From the NCBI RefSeq assembly GCF_949628265.1, contig NC_088789.1, forward strand, positions 35,767,883-35,831,882: DNA of 64,000 nt, written 5' to 3'. Shown here one piece after another: positions 12,901 through 23,600 of this stretch (the first letter of the stretch is position 1; the number at the start of each line of letters is the position of its first letter). The notes beneath the pieces are model-generated. The model had not been told where the DNA came from and ran no database searches. It worked only from the letters and a program-made list of their open reading frames with translations. Source of the stretch: Cloeon dipterum. Taxonomy: Eukaryota; Arthropoda; Insecta; Ephemeroptera; Baetidae. A program made the translations under genes and the position numbers.

Positions 12901-14545
12901 GAGTGAAATTCAATTAATTGCGGCAGTGCGATTTGATTTATTCTGCAGGCGGATGGAACACCGCACAGGCAAAAGTGATTTTGGTTTTTTCAACTAGTAG
13001 TGTCAAGTGGGTTAAAACAAAGGTTGCAGAAAAAACCATTTCGTTAGTGCTGAAACCCCCACAAGTGGTGGAAAACTGTTAATTGCTGCAATCCCCGATC
13101 TGCCACTGCTTTCGACACTCCTGGAAATGCCGTGACAACGCGAGCCAAAAATAAATTAAGGAAAAAATAATATCTGGCGTGCTTTGCGTGGGACGGGCGT
13201 CTCTTTCTAATTCGATGAAATTTCAACACCCAGCACAAATTAAAATAATATTTAATACAGGAATTTGATGCAAGTCTTTTTAACAAAGAGGGCTGATGGC
13301 AAAACAGGTTGGCTGTTTTTCAAATCACGGGATTTTTAAGTTAAGTAAATTTCAGATCAACATAATTTCCTCAAACGATTTATACGCGGTTAATATTTTC
13401 GCCCTTCGCAGATTAAAATTAATTTCGTCGAATCAGGTGATGTACTACCGCTTGAAGGGACTGTTCATATTTAGCTCCACAAATCGAGCCGCGAATAAAA
13501 TTAATTTATTTGTTTCACCTCTTTTTTAAACGCGACGCGATATTATGCAAATGTTAGACTTTCCTATTTGGTGATGTCGCGGGCGGATCATAAATTCCGA
13601 GGCCAGCAAGCGCCGCTCTTTCTTTCAGCCCAGCAAACCCTCGATATAAAAAGTCTTTCTAATTCCGATAAAAATAATTTACAAATCCAGTTAGCTATTT
13701 TGAAAAGTGTAGAAAAATTGAGAATGTAAGACTTTTCGCCTTGCAACAAGTAGGTTAATTGATGATAAATAACTGACTGGCCGCAATAAATAATTTCCGA
13801 AATAAAATTAAACAAAAAATGAGATGCCTTTGAAAAGAGTGTTGGGCCGAAATTTGTTTCAAATAATTGCTGGTATTTAAAATTCCATCCTTTTGGTGCT
13901 TATTTTGGCTGTGCGCGAAATAAAAATAATGCAGATGCGGCAAGTCGTTACGAGTGGTTGAAAACTGACCAAAAGTGCTGATTGTGAGTGAGAAAGGTGG
14001 AGCTCGTGCGTCGTTCCTTCAGGTTTGGCTGTCGCTTGCGGCTGACGAGCGCCTGCCTCTTTTTCCCTCTTGCTCTCCGGGAAGAGTGAGACTTTTCGTC
14101 GCTGACTGACAATGGGAGGCTGCGCGTGAGTGTGCGGTAAGGAGCGACCATCTAGCTGCCCTCTCTCTGCGCCTCGTCTAAATAAAACATTAGGCAGAAC
14201 AAAAAGCTCTCGTTTTCGCAAACCAACTCATCCGCTTGTTCTAAAAGGCTTAGATCGAGACTAAATCTTCAATTTGAACATTTTCATCCGCATCTCTTCC
14301 TTTGTTAATCATTCTTTGCCTGTTTAACCCTTTGGTTTAACGCGTGGTGCAATAAATATTTCTGCTCGCTCTCAAACACAACCTTTTGTGTATCGAAACT
14401 AAGCTTAGACCAATTGAATAATAAAAATCACGCATAAAATATAATTAAAGCAGGCAAATGACTCTCTCTTCAGTTCGAGCGTGCGAACGGGCTCTGAGAG
14501 AAAACGTTTCTCCGGCTGCACGGACTAAAAGGGTCTCCGTCTCCG
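9980..14545. repeat. Long duplicated block, first copy
   Basis: 10340-12420 is nearly identical to 47450-49440, and 14305-14535 to 49453-49675. The intervening 12425-14305 is absent from the second copy, so a segment of about 1.9 kb was gained here or lost there. The block contains two copies of repeat A (10250-10400 and 14040-14200). Part of it has multi-base poly(T) tract length changes. No gene is supported. Confidence 0.65.
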
Positions 14546-15300
14546 GGCAGCCAACTGGCTATCGAAATCGGGACTTTGCGGGCGTGGCTTTGTGGCATGA
14601 GCCAGGCTGGCTGGTAAAAAAGGGCCTGATGAATCGGGAGAGTGGCTAATTCTAATTCAAAGCTGGCAGGAGAGATTTTTTGTTTCAATTCAGACATTTT
14701 ATTAAAATTTAATTTATCAAACGGGCGCAAAATATTAAAAGGCCGCGTGGGAATTTACTGCCGGGGAGGAACTGAAAAGAACCTAAAAGAAAATAGTTTT
14801 ATATATTTTATTTATTTAAAAAAATATTCCCAGGAAATCATAAAATTTAACTTCGTGAAAAAAATACATTTATTAATGTGAATAATGTGCCCGTTTCCAA
14901 CTTGATTTGCAGCAAAACTTGCTCGAGATATTTTGCGCGTTTAGCAAAAGGTTGAGCTGGTAGGCAAAAATGTTGAGGCCGCACGCAAGGAAATAGTGTT
15001 GCTTCTCTCGCGCTTTGCGTCTCTCTTGCTTGCCTCTTTCTTTGTTGCGCCCCTTTTTTAAACGCGAGACGCAAAATAACATGCAACTGTTAGACTTTTC
15101 CTGCCGAAGCGCCTCCTAGCCCGTTGAGCTATTTGAGCATTTCCAGTCACGTTTAGCAAACCCAGCTTTAGCAATTTGTGACATTGGGCCAGCTCAAATA
15201 TCTCCGATTGCTTCGACACTCCTGAAATTTCCTTAAAATTTGAGCGAACGGGCTGCTTGATTTTTCCGGGAAAAAAATATTTTGTGATGCTAAAAAATTT
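14545..15300. other. AT-rich intergenic stretch
   Basis: AT-rich DNA with one partial repeat similar to 11920-12010 (GCAAGAGGAAGAG-like and AAGGAAATAGTGTTGCTTC). No conserved frame, RNA gene or regulatory motif seen. Confidence 0.35.
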
Positions 15301-17053
15301 ATTGAAATTCTTTCTTAGTTAGAGAGAAAAGCTGATGGCAAAACAGCCAATTAATTGTTTTTTATCAGTATTATTACTTCATATTGAAGTAATTAAAATC
15401 CAATTAAAGTGTCCTGCTCCTACCGAAGCGGTTGATTATTGTGAGAAGTGGAATCAGTCCCTTTTTAACTCCTCAAGTTGGGCCGCGAATAAAATTAATT
15501 TATTTCCAGCGCGACGCAATGATCCAATGACATTAAAATTGCTGCTGTCGCGTCGAGGGCCGATGATAATTTCGAAGGCCAATACGAGCCGATCTTTTCC
15601 TCAGCCTACAATTTTGTAGGCCACATCGACTATTCTCCTTATGAAATGGTCTAATTAATTCCGTTGGGAATAATTCAATAATATCTTTCAATAAATTTTG
15701 AGGTCATAATTTCTGGAAATTCCTTTTCATTTGTAAAACGCTTTTGAAAATCAGACACGGCTTCGGGAAATAAATTTGGGCTGAAATTTTGTTTCAATTT
15801 CTGGAATAATATTTAAAAAATCAATCCTCTTGGTGCTTTGTGGCTTGAGCGTAATTAAAAATAATTCAGTTTTGCTGGAAAACTTACCAAAAGTGCCAAA
15901 AGTGCGAAGGGTGCAGCTCATCCGTCTTTGCTTCTCACTTGTTTTCGCCTGCCTCTTTTTCTCTCTCGCTCTCAGCGAAGAGTCTGAGACTTTTTATCGC
16001 TTCCTGCGTTTTTCTATTCAACAGGCTGCTCGTGAGTGCGTGTGGTTTTCGATTAGCTTTTCCCTCTCTCGGCGCCTCGTTTAAATAAAAACAAACACTC
16101 GTAGCGGAACGCGACCTCTGATTTTCGCAAACCAACTCAACCCCGCTGAACATGAAGCTTTGTCTACATTTCTCAGGCTTCAACTCCAATTTGAGCTTTT
16201 TTATCCATCCCCGTGAGTTCCTTTTTCTAATTATTCTGCTGTGACTATGCTGACTTCTTTAAAATCGCATCTCTTTGCCAGCGTTTCATCCTTTGTTCGC
16301 CCCGGTGCACGCGTCCCAATGAAGCAAATAAATATTCCTCTTAACTGAAACCAACCTTCTGCATCCAAACTGTGTTAATAATTGAAAAATAATAATAAAA
16401 TAAATTAAAATGCTCCAAATTGGAGAATTGACCGTAACAATTTATTTATTTTGAGAAAGGGTGAGAATTTTTATAAATTAATTTGATTTTGGTAAAAATT
16501 GAATAATCTGTAAAATAGAATTATTTCTTTTCGATGTGAATTGAATGCGGAAGACTCACCGATGCCTTGAATTTAGTTCCTCTTAAGTTGAAATTGCGAT
16601 CAATCTCACTCATGATGGCGGCAAACGCTATTTCAGTGTCCGACTGTGAATTTGAGATTTTCTGCGCCTCCTGCTCACAATGTTGTGCGACTTTCGCGGC
16701 GAGTGGACGTCAGCGCCCTTTTTTTTAGTGCAAAACAACGAGTGGCAGCCGCTTGAAGGCTAGCTTTTTACCGCCTTTGAAGGTAAAGCATACGAAAATA
16801 ATTAAATAATAATTGCTGACTGACTGCACTCAATGCTTCTTAACCACGGTAATTTCGCCATCAGCATTTCCAGTTTTAAATTTTTACAATATTTTCTATA
16901 AATATTTTGATAAAATTGTTAAAAATTCACGTCTTTTCGAATGTTTCCAAGACTTTGGCGGGTTTTGAAGATATTTTAAAACACTCAAAAATCGCTCTGA
17001 TTTGGCACTAGCTTGGCCGCCCACGCCTAATTGTGAGTCGGACAAAAAGTGTT

Positions 17054-17564
17054 AATTAATTTCCTTTATTTGCATTACACAGCGGTACAAAAATCGAAGC
17101 TTCTCCATTTCTGTCCGCGCATTTACAAATGAGTCTTAAACAACAAAATAATTAATAACAATAAAGAAGAAACATAGTGTTAACATTTCGTTATGTTTGT
17201 GTAACAAGCGAGTGTGTGTGTTTTGCTACATTTGATGCTCTGAAATTGAGATAATCATCATAAGTATAAAATTTGTTAGCATAAACAAAATTCTTTAACT
17301 GCTTTTCGTATTCGTCTAACTGCTGCTCGCCCCGAATCTGCTCAGGAAGTTTATTATACAAATTTAGCATGTAAATTTTTGGATTTCGAGAAGCCGCCGC
17401 TGACACCTGGGAGGGCACAAAATAATTATCTCTGGAGCGAGTGTTGTATCCGTGCACCTCCCTAACTAGCTGAAAATAGTGATGATGACGACGCACAAAT
17501 TTGCAACATTGCAATAGAAATATGGAAAAGACAGGCAACAAATCAAACTTCTCGAACCATGGTT
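17054..17564 (-). mobile_element. Non-LTR retrotransposon 3' fragment
   Basis: This stretch interrupts the 3'-flank module between GACAAAAAGTGTT and TTGCTTTGTAATC, sequences that are contiguous at 34741-34765 and 60961-60985. It is therefore a recent insertion in the copy 2 module only. The minus strand encodes the typical end of a Jockey/CR1-like reverse transcriptase ORF: VHGYNTRSRDN followed by IYMLNLYNKLPEQIR. The fragment is 5'-truncated, the usual outcome of target-primed reverse transcription. Its 3' end carries AATAAA but no long A tract, and I cannot define a target-site duplication. Confidence 0.75.
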
Positions 17565-17616
17565 TTGCTTTGTAATCAATTGCCAGTGTCGCGAACGAAG
17601 CGTCTCTCGCTTTCAA
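17191..17616 (-). pseudogene. Truncated reverse transcriptase ORF (C-terminal end)
   Basis: Frame of 141 residues ending at a natural stop. The first dozen or so residues come from host DNA outside the insertion; the rest matches the C-terminal tail of non-LTR retrotransposon ORF2 proteins, after the polymerase domain, with the H-x-YNTR and N-KLP-x-x-I motifs. The catalytic polymerase domain is missing, so this cannot be an active element. Confidence 0.65.
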
Positions 17617-18160
17617 TCGGGAGAGAGAGCGAGCGCGGAGATGCGGTGTTTGGAATTTTGGATGCTGCAGCAGATGCGAGCCGAATTGCCTCTCGTCTCA
17701 CGAAAAATGAGCAGCGGCAACGCAAATTGGCTTGCTTCGCCTTTCCGCGTCGAGTACTGACGCTTCTGGCCGCAAAGTGCCGCACCGAACACGACCTGAG
17801 ACGAAAAAGAAGAAATATTCGTATAAAGAAAATATGCAAGTTGGAGCAACTCTTCGAGCGAGCCAAAATTAATTCTTAAATGATATTTTCTGTTAGATTA
17901 ATCTAGCTGTGTAGCAATTCATTTAGCCCTCTATAGAAAATAGAGACCTGCAGCGGTTAAATTTTTGCTAATTGCGTTTCGACGACTCTAACCAAACATA
18001 AGTTGCATAAATCGTGCCGGTTGGAAGGCGATTAATCTATAAAAATCGAGAGAGGCCGCACACAAGGAAATAGATTGAATATCGCGACAAACTTATAACT
18101 TCAATATCACAATTTATTTCTTCTTCGAGTTTGAACAATATTATTTAGGTTACGCAAACA

Positions 18161-18379
18161 AATTGGCACAGTTTTTGTGACTGAGGCGCAGGTGCATGAG
18201 GGAATCTGCGCCATTCCTGTCGAGAACGCAGGGCTCTCGATCCTCTCCGCACCTTCGAGAGGTCGCTGTGTCGGGGCACCAGCCTTTTACCTGTTGACGC
18301 TGTCCACTCCAATGTTGGTGCCCGCGAGTTCCAAATGTCGCCACCAGCCCAACCAGCAGCTGCGATTTTTAAATAAATA
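18161..18379 (-). other. Conserved GC-rich block with splice-like signals (module 2)
   Basis: Conserved in all three modules (also 35341-35552 and 61561-61768). On the minus strand an AG acceptor (ATCGCAG) near 18380 is followed by an open stretch reading CWLGWWRHLELAGTNIG and then CAG|GTAAAA; in the other two modules that donor is CAG|GTAAGG. Past the donor another frame runs to a stop with ending CANLFA in all three copies, although the middle varies. A 3-nt insertion in module 3 keeps that frame. Product unknown; it could also be a conserved non-coding element. Confidence 0.3.
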
Positions 18380-18788
18380 ATGATTTTACGGGGATACCAA
18401 ACTCTCATTTGAAGTAATCGTGAAGGCAGCACGTTCTCATTGAGTAATTTTTATTTTTTATGCTTGACAGAGTAAAATAAATAATCCTAGCTTGCGCGCA
18501 GGGATTAAAATCCAAATTATCAACCCCTGCATGTGAGCATTGCCTTTCTGATTTTTAATTAAAATGTTTTGAGGGTTGGTGAACATGAGCTTGACGGCAC
18601 TTCCTGTTCGCTTGGACCTTTCGAAGCGAGATTAAAATTTAATGCTACACTTTCCTCCTTAAACAAATTTTTTGATACATTCCTCTTTCGCCCGGCTTTT
18701 TCATTCATTTTGTCAATTTTCAATCAGTAGTTGGAAACAAAGTTGCTATTCATTAATTAATTAATTATTAATTCAGAATTATCAGGGA

Positions 18789-18968
18789 ATGAGAAGACCA
18801 AAAGAAAAGCGGATGAAATTGCGGCCAGAAGGAGATTCTTTTCTCTCGTGCGGTGAGAGTGGAAAAAGCAAAAAGGCTCGCGCGCTCTTCTTTGCGAGCT
18901 CAAAAAACGGAGAAATGTTTCCTCCTGTCGGATTTTCATGCAAATTTGAAAACCGAATGACCAGCTAG
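18789..18968 (+). CDS. Small basic ORF, 59 aa, conserved in modules 2 and 4
   Basis: ATG to TAG frame beginning MRRPKEKRMKLRPE and ending FENRMTS. It is Lys/Arg-rich, with a Ser/Lys middle section and no recognised domain. The same frame with few changes is intact at 62193-62372, but a one-base deletion breaks it in module 3 (from 35991). Survival in two of three copies is weak support only; the copies may simply be young. The opposite strand also has a long open frame, so coding status is doubtful. Confidence 0.25.
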   Translation: MRRPKEKRMKLRPEGDSFLSCGESGKSKKARALFFASSKNGEMFPPVGFSCKFENRMTS

Positions 18969-19269
18969 TTGAACGCTGCAAAAGGATTTCTAAATTTGTA
19001 TAGTGAACAAAAAATCGCACATTTTTTTGTACAATTATATTTTTATTTATAAAATTAATATTTGAATGACAGGAAGGCTTATAAAAAAAATTCTGGTTCA
19101 ATTATTCGGTAAAATTACACGAAACGAAGCTTATCAGTTTTAATTACATTTTAGTATTAGTCCTAGTCGATTTCAACAGTTAATTTAATTTTTACATCTT
19201 TTCGCGAATGTGGTGCCTGTGAAGCGTTGCAAAGTATTGTGTTTTGATAAGGTTATTTCTTGTTTTCAG

Positions 19270-19303
19270 CCGCGGAGACGTCGTTTCGGAGCCATAATTC
19301 CAG
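19270..19303 (+). other. 34-nt exon-like unit (module 2)
   Basis: A perfect-looking 3' splice site (CTTGTTTTCAG) and 5' splice site (CAG|GTGAGTG) bracket 34 bases that are identical in all three modules (also 36472-36505 and 62674-62707). One frame reads PRRRRFGAIIP. It could be a micro-exon of an unrecognised plus-strand transcript or a chance pairing in conserved duplicated DNA. Confidence 0.3.
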
Positions 19304-20280
19304 GTGAGTGTTTATCTTTTTTAAATATTCTGTTTTTTACTTACAATCGGCCTCCAACGGCGATGGCCAATTTGATCAAAATGTGCTTGGAGCCTCCACA
19401 GATTTAAAATCGTCTTTATTATTTTGCAATGTGGTACAACGAGCCAAAATCGTGAAAATTCTGATAAAAACTGCCTAAATAAGAAACTCAGGGCATTCGA
19501 CCTGAGCAAGGAAGGCCGAAGGAGATTTAAAATAAAGTTGTGGAAGAGAGAAGTTGAAAAATGTGCTGCAATTGCGACGACAAATTAGTGGCTGCGGTTT
19601 CTGTCGATTCGCAGGTGCAGGCATTGGCGAGTGAAAGGGGGCGTGGCCTCGGGCGACACCACGCCCACCTGCCCCGCCATCCAGTTGTTCTTGCTAAGCC
19701 CTCGATGAATTTCGAACGCCAAGCCGAACCACAAATGAAAAAGACCCGAATTTCAGCAAAACTGCACGCTCTCTGCTTCCAATGTGCCCTGGAATGTGTC
19801 ATTTTCCTTCATTCGAGCCAAACGTGTTGATGCAGCTCTCCGCAAGGGCGAAATGCGCACAAGATGAGAGCGTTTTGGAACTCGGAGGAGCTGGAAAAAT
19901 CCTCAGGGAGTGCGACCTGAGGAAGGACGGTGTTAAGAGGGGCTGAAAAATGTACGATTACTGAAAAAGCTGTAAAATGCGGCCTGGGAAAGGATGCCAG
20001 GTCGGGGCAACCTGATAAAGGTCGGTGGGGTGTCCCAGGTAAAAGGTCGATTCAAACACCTGTCCAATCAGGAGGCCATCCGACAAACGACCGAATTTTA
20101 ACTGAAAGAACGGCCGGGCGTTCACGTTGCACATCTCCGCGAGTGCAAAAACCGAAAAGCCTCCAATTTGTTCACAGCAATCTTTAGGATTTAAAATTTA
20201 TAGAAACAAAAGAAGTGGAAAGAATCTGTTTTCCGAAATGAGTAAAGTCTGTCATCGACGTAGTGGCAAAGGTGACGAGC

Positions 20281-20325
20281 GGCGGCGGCCAGGGCGTGTC
20301 GCTTCAAAGCGCAGAAGCCGCCGCC
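20281..20325. repeat. GC-rich cruciform-type inverted repeat (module 2)
   Basis: Arms GGCGGCGGC and GCCGCCGCC are perfect complements. Between them lies a second small hairpin, CGCTT/AAGCG with a two-base loop. The structure is repeated at 37706-37750 in module 3 and has been deleted from module 4. Confidence 0.5.
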
Positions 20326-20630
20326 ACGGCAGGTTTTTCCGTTTGGTTAAACAACACATTGGCGCGGAACTAGTTTTGAGCCTTTTAAAAGAATTCCGGC
20401 AAGAGGCCAGAAACAAAGAAATCGAAAAGTCTCGCATTAAAATATGATCAAAAGATTGATTTTGCAATTTTATGGCCTGCTATGCTAAATTTTATTATTT
20501 TTTTACTATTTAGAAGCCGCATTTGATGATGATCAAATCACTGACATAAAATATAATTGAAAATAACGGATATAGGGAAACGCCAGAATAAAAAACGTGA
20601 AAGCACAAAATTTTTGATGAAATAAGTGAA

Positions 20631-20636
20631 TTTATT
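20631..20636 (-). terminator. Poly(A) signal AATAAA, copy 2
   Basis: AATAAA on the minus strand 40 bases past the stop codon of copy 2, inside a conserved AT-rich tail shared by copies 3 and 4. Confidence 0.6.
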
Positions 20637-20675
20637 TTTTTTCCGTGATAATGTATGATATTTCCTTTAATTAAC

Positions 20676-23600
20676 TCATTTAGAGCTACAGGATTCCCAA
20701 TTTTCTCTTATCCTATACCTATAAATTCTGCCTGAATAATCTTCATCTTCTTCACTTAAATGTCCCCAATAACCACGGTCTTTATCATTGGCCACGTCCT
20801 CTGCCGTGAGGCCTTTGCTGTCCCTGGCTTCCAAGTCCACCCCTGCTTCATACACAAGGAAACGGAAAGGTTTTCTGCCTGACCATGTATAACTGTTGGA
20901 AGATAAGCGTTTGAAGTTGTTGTTCACCAAAATGTGCAGTGCAGTTTCTCCTTTATTTGTCGTTTCCTTCACCAGTTGAGGGTTAGTTAGGTGCAGGAGT
21001 TTGACCACTTCTGAATTGTCGTGCCTGTTAATGAAATCGATGAAGGTGCAGGCGAAGTGCAAGGCGTTCCATCCGTTGGCGTCTTTGGCAGTCACGTTGG
21101 CACCTTTCGCGATGAACTCGCGGACGAGTTGCAAATGTCCGTGCTGGGCGGCGCAGTGGAGAAGAGTTTTACCTCGCTCGTCCTTTTCCGTCAGGTCGCC
21201 TCGCAGCAGCAGGAAGTGGTCGTAGATGAAGTGATCGTGTTCGGTCCAACTTTGTGTCTCGCCTCTTGGAATGAAAGAACTCAGGTCATCGCCGATTTCT
21301 CTCGCCAGCCAGAGCACAAATTCTCCGTTTCTGTGGTCCACAGCCAGCTTCAAAGGACTCTTCCCCTCTCCTGTCCTGATGTGTTTCAAATCTGGACTCT
21401 TTGAGAGCAGGTACTCGGCAATTTCCTTTTCTCTGTAATAGACGGCATAATGGAAAGCGTTGAAACCGTCACTTTCCTCGCCAATGAACTCTCGATTGTA
21501 TTGCTTGACCGCATTCTCCTTGTCTGTCTGAAAAATATCTGCCTCAAGCGTCACTTTATCTCGGGGAAAACCGCTAATTTCTTCCTCCACGAAAAGCTTG
21601 ACAATGTCCAGGTGGCCATATTCCACAGCTACGTTCAAAGGGTCACAAATCCTTTGGGGAATGCTAAAGGCTATATCAATGGCTTGTTTGGCGCCGTGTT
21701 TGAGGAGAATTTTAACGTACTTGAGTTTCCCCTCTCTGCAAGCAATGAAAAGGGTGCGTCCATACATAAAATGTTCTAAAAAATCTTTGCCGAATCCGTT
21801 TTCCAGCATCAATTCGAGAATCTCATCGTTATCATAATGAACCGCTATGCAACCGGCGACGTCGCTGATACTTGATTTTCTGAGCAGCTCGACGAAGTTG
21901 GGGAAAGTCTCTTTTAGCTGGTTGAACACGGAGGTTGCGTTGTAACAGGCGATTTCTATGAGTACATCATCCATATTATTTTCCAAGGTTCGTGAATCGA
22001 TGGCGTTCATTTCCAACAGCTCGGTGAAGATTTCTTCGCTTCTTATCGCTTTGACCAGCAATTTAATAGCGTAATTAACGCAAATGGAAGAACGGTGTTT
22101 TGTACAACCAAGTTCTCTATTATCCCGGTAAAAGGAATATTTTTCCATTTGCTCGTCACAAAAAGTAATGTGTGGCTTCAGCACTTTAAAAATATGCTTG
22201 AGGTTTTCCTTGCAAACGTGATTCAGAAACAGAACAGATTTGTTTGAAATTTCCTCGGGCACTTTTATTTGCGTGTAAATCTCGATCTCTTCTTCGTTTT
22301 CCAAAGTCGAGTAGAAAAGATCGACAAACTTTCTGACCTCTTCCCTATACCATTGGCCAATAAATTCAAAATCAAAATTGCCCGACTCTCCCACGTTTTT
22401 CAAAAACTGTTGGGCGGCGAGGAATTCTGCAAATGTCTGGTGGAGGAAAGTGACCTTTTCTTGCTCCACGATTGCGACTCCATAGTTGTTCATCTTCGCC
22501 AAATCCTTTTTCGTCACTTCAGGTCCGACAAGTTCCTCGTTTTTCATGAAGCGGAAAGCGATCAACCGCAGAAGGTTCAGGGCGTTGTCAATCTTCCTCT
22601 GTGCCACTTTATTTCCGTCATTTTCCCTTTCCAAACACAGTTGTACCTTCTTCATCACCACCTTGTCGTAAATTTGGAATAAATTTCCTTCGCCGCTGCA
22701 CTGAGCTACTAACGACAGGTGCAGGGGGTTGACCAGAATCGTGTCCTCATCTCTACGACTTGAAAGGCCTATTTGTTGGACGGCGTGAAGAACTCTCTTG
22801 ATTTCTTCCTCGTTGTTATTGGTCTCTAACCGCAGAAACTCGATTTGCTTTGCTTCGTCGAATGGCTCTATTTCAACAAGTGTAGCGTTTTTAATCGTTG
22901 CCTCGATCACTTTCGCTTCGTGCGGTCTCGTTGCCACGCAGAGTGGAACTCTTTTTTCTTTCAAAGCCCTCAATATTCCGAGAGCTTTGTCCCTGCTGTG
23001 CGGACAAATCTCGTCGAAACCGTCCAGGAAGACGACTACTTTTTTCTGAGCAATCCAATTTTTTATGTCTTCAGAGGAATTCCCTGTGGTTTTGGCTAGA
23101 AATTCGACTGCATCCACTCGAGGTTTTGTTAATGTTTTAAAGTTTTTATTTAATGAGATATTCAAAACTCTCGCGTCTTGATCCGATTTTCCGATTTGGA
23201 AAGCGATTTCTTTGAGAACTGTCGATTTTCCGGCGCCGGCGACCGAACTCAACAGCCAAACCTGGTTTTCTCGCAACATTTTCGCCTCTCCGATCAGATC
23301 CTCGAAGCAAATCTTTTTCCTGTTGCCTCTCACTGTAAGCTTGAAATCTGGTTTCACGAATGTCCTCGGCCAGTCGGGAAAATCAAGTAAGTACTGAAGC
23401 GTCGAGTTTAGCAGAGTTAATTCTTTTTTAGTACCAGTTGTAAGTACTAAAAGCTCTTGCAAACTTCTCCCTTTTTTCAGCTCATCTCCTTTGAAGATTC
23501 CGATCAATTGCTCCAGCAAGTCTGCGAAATAAACCGTGTTGGATTAACCTTTAAGTTAAAAAATGAACTAATTGGGCGCTACCTTTGTCCTTCAAAATCA

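Larger units (their letters stand above)
15300..20675. repeat. 3'-flank module of receptor copy 2
   Basis: About 5.4 kb downstream of copy 2, repeated downstream of copy 3 (33000-38095) and copy 4 (59230-63604). Order inside: repeat A (15940-16110), repeat B (16500-16770), repeat C (17565-17880), a GC-rich block with splice-like signals (18161-18379), a 59-codon ORF (18789-18968), a 34-nt exon-like unit (19270-19303), a GC-rich segment with hairpins, then the AT-rich tail with the receptor poly(A) signal. It shows that gene and downstream DNA were duplicated together. Confidence 0.75.

Noticed and set aside
17559..17879. ORF of about 105 codons repeated at 34749-35093 and 60970-61197
   Set aside because: It lies in repeat block C; a 10-base deletion in the third copy breaks the frame, and the first copy starts inside the retrotransposon insertion. 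It looks like non-coding repeat.
20238..20447. 69-codon plus-strand ORF rich in Arg and Lys
   Set aside because: Module 3 has an insertion and stops early in the frame, module 4 has lost the first half; only the last 25 codons look similar, so coding is not supported.
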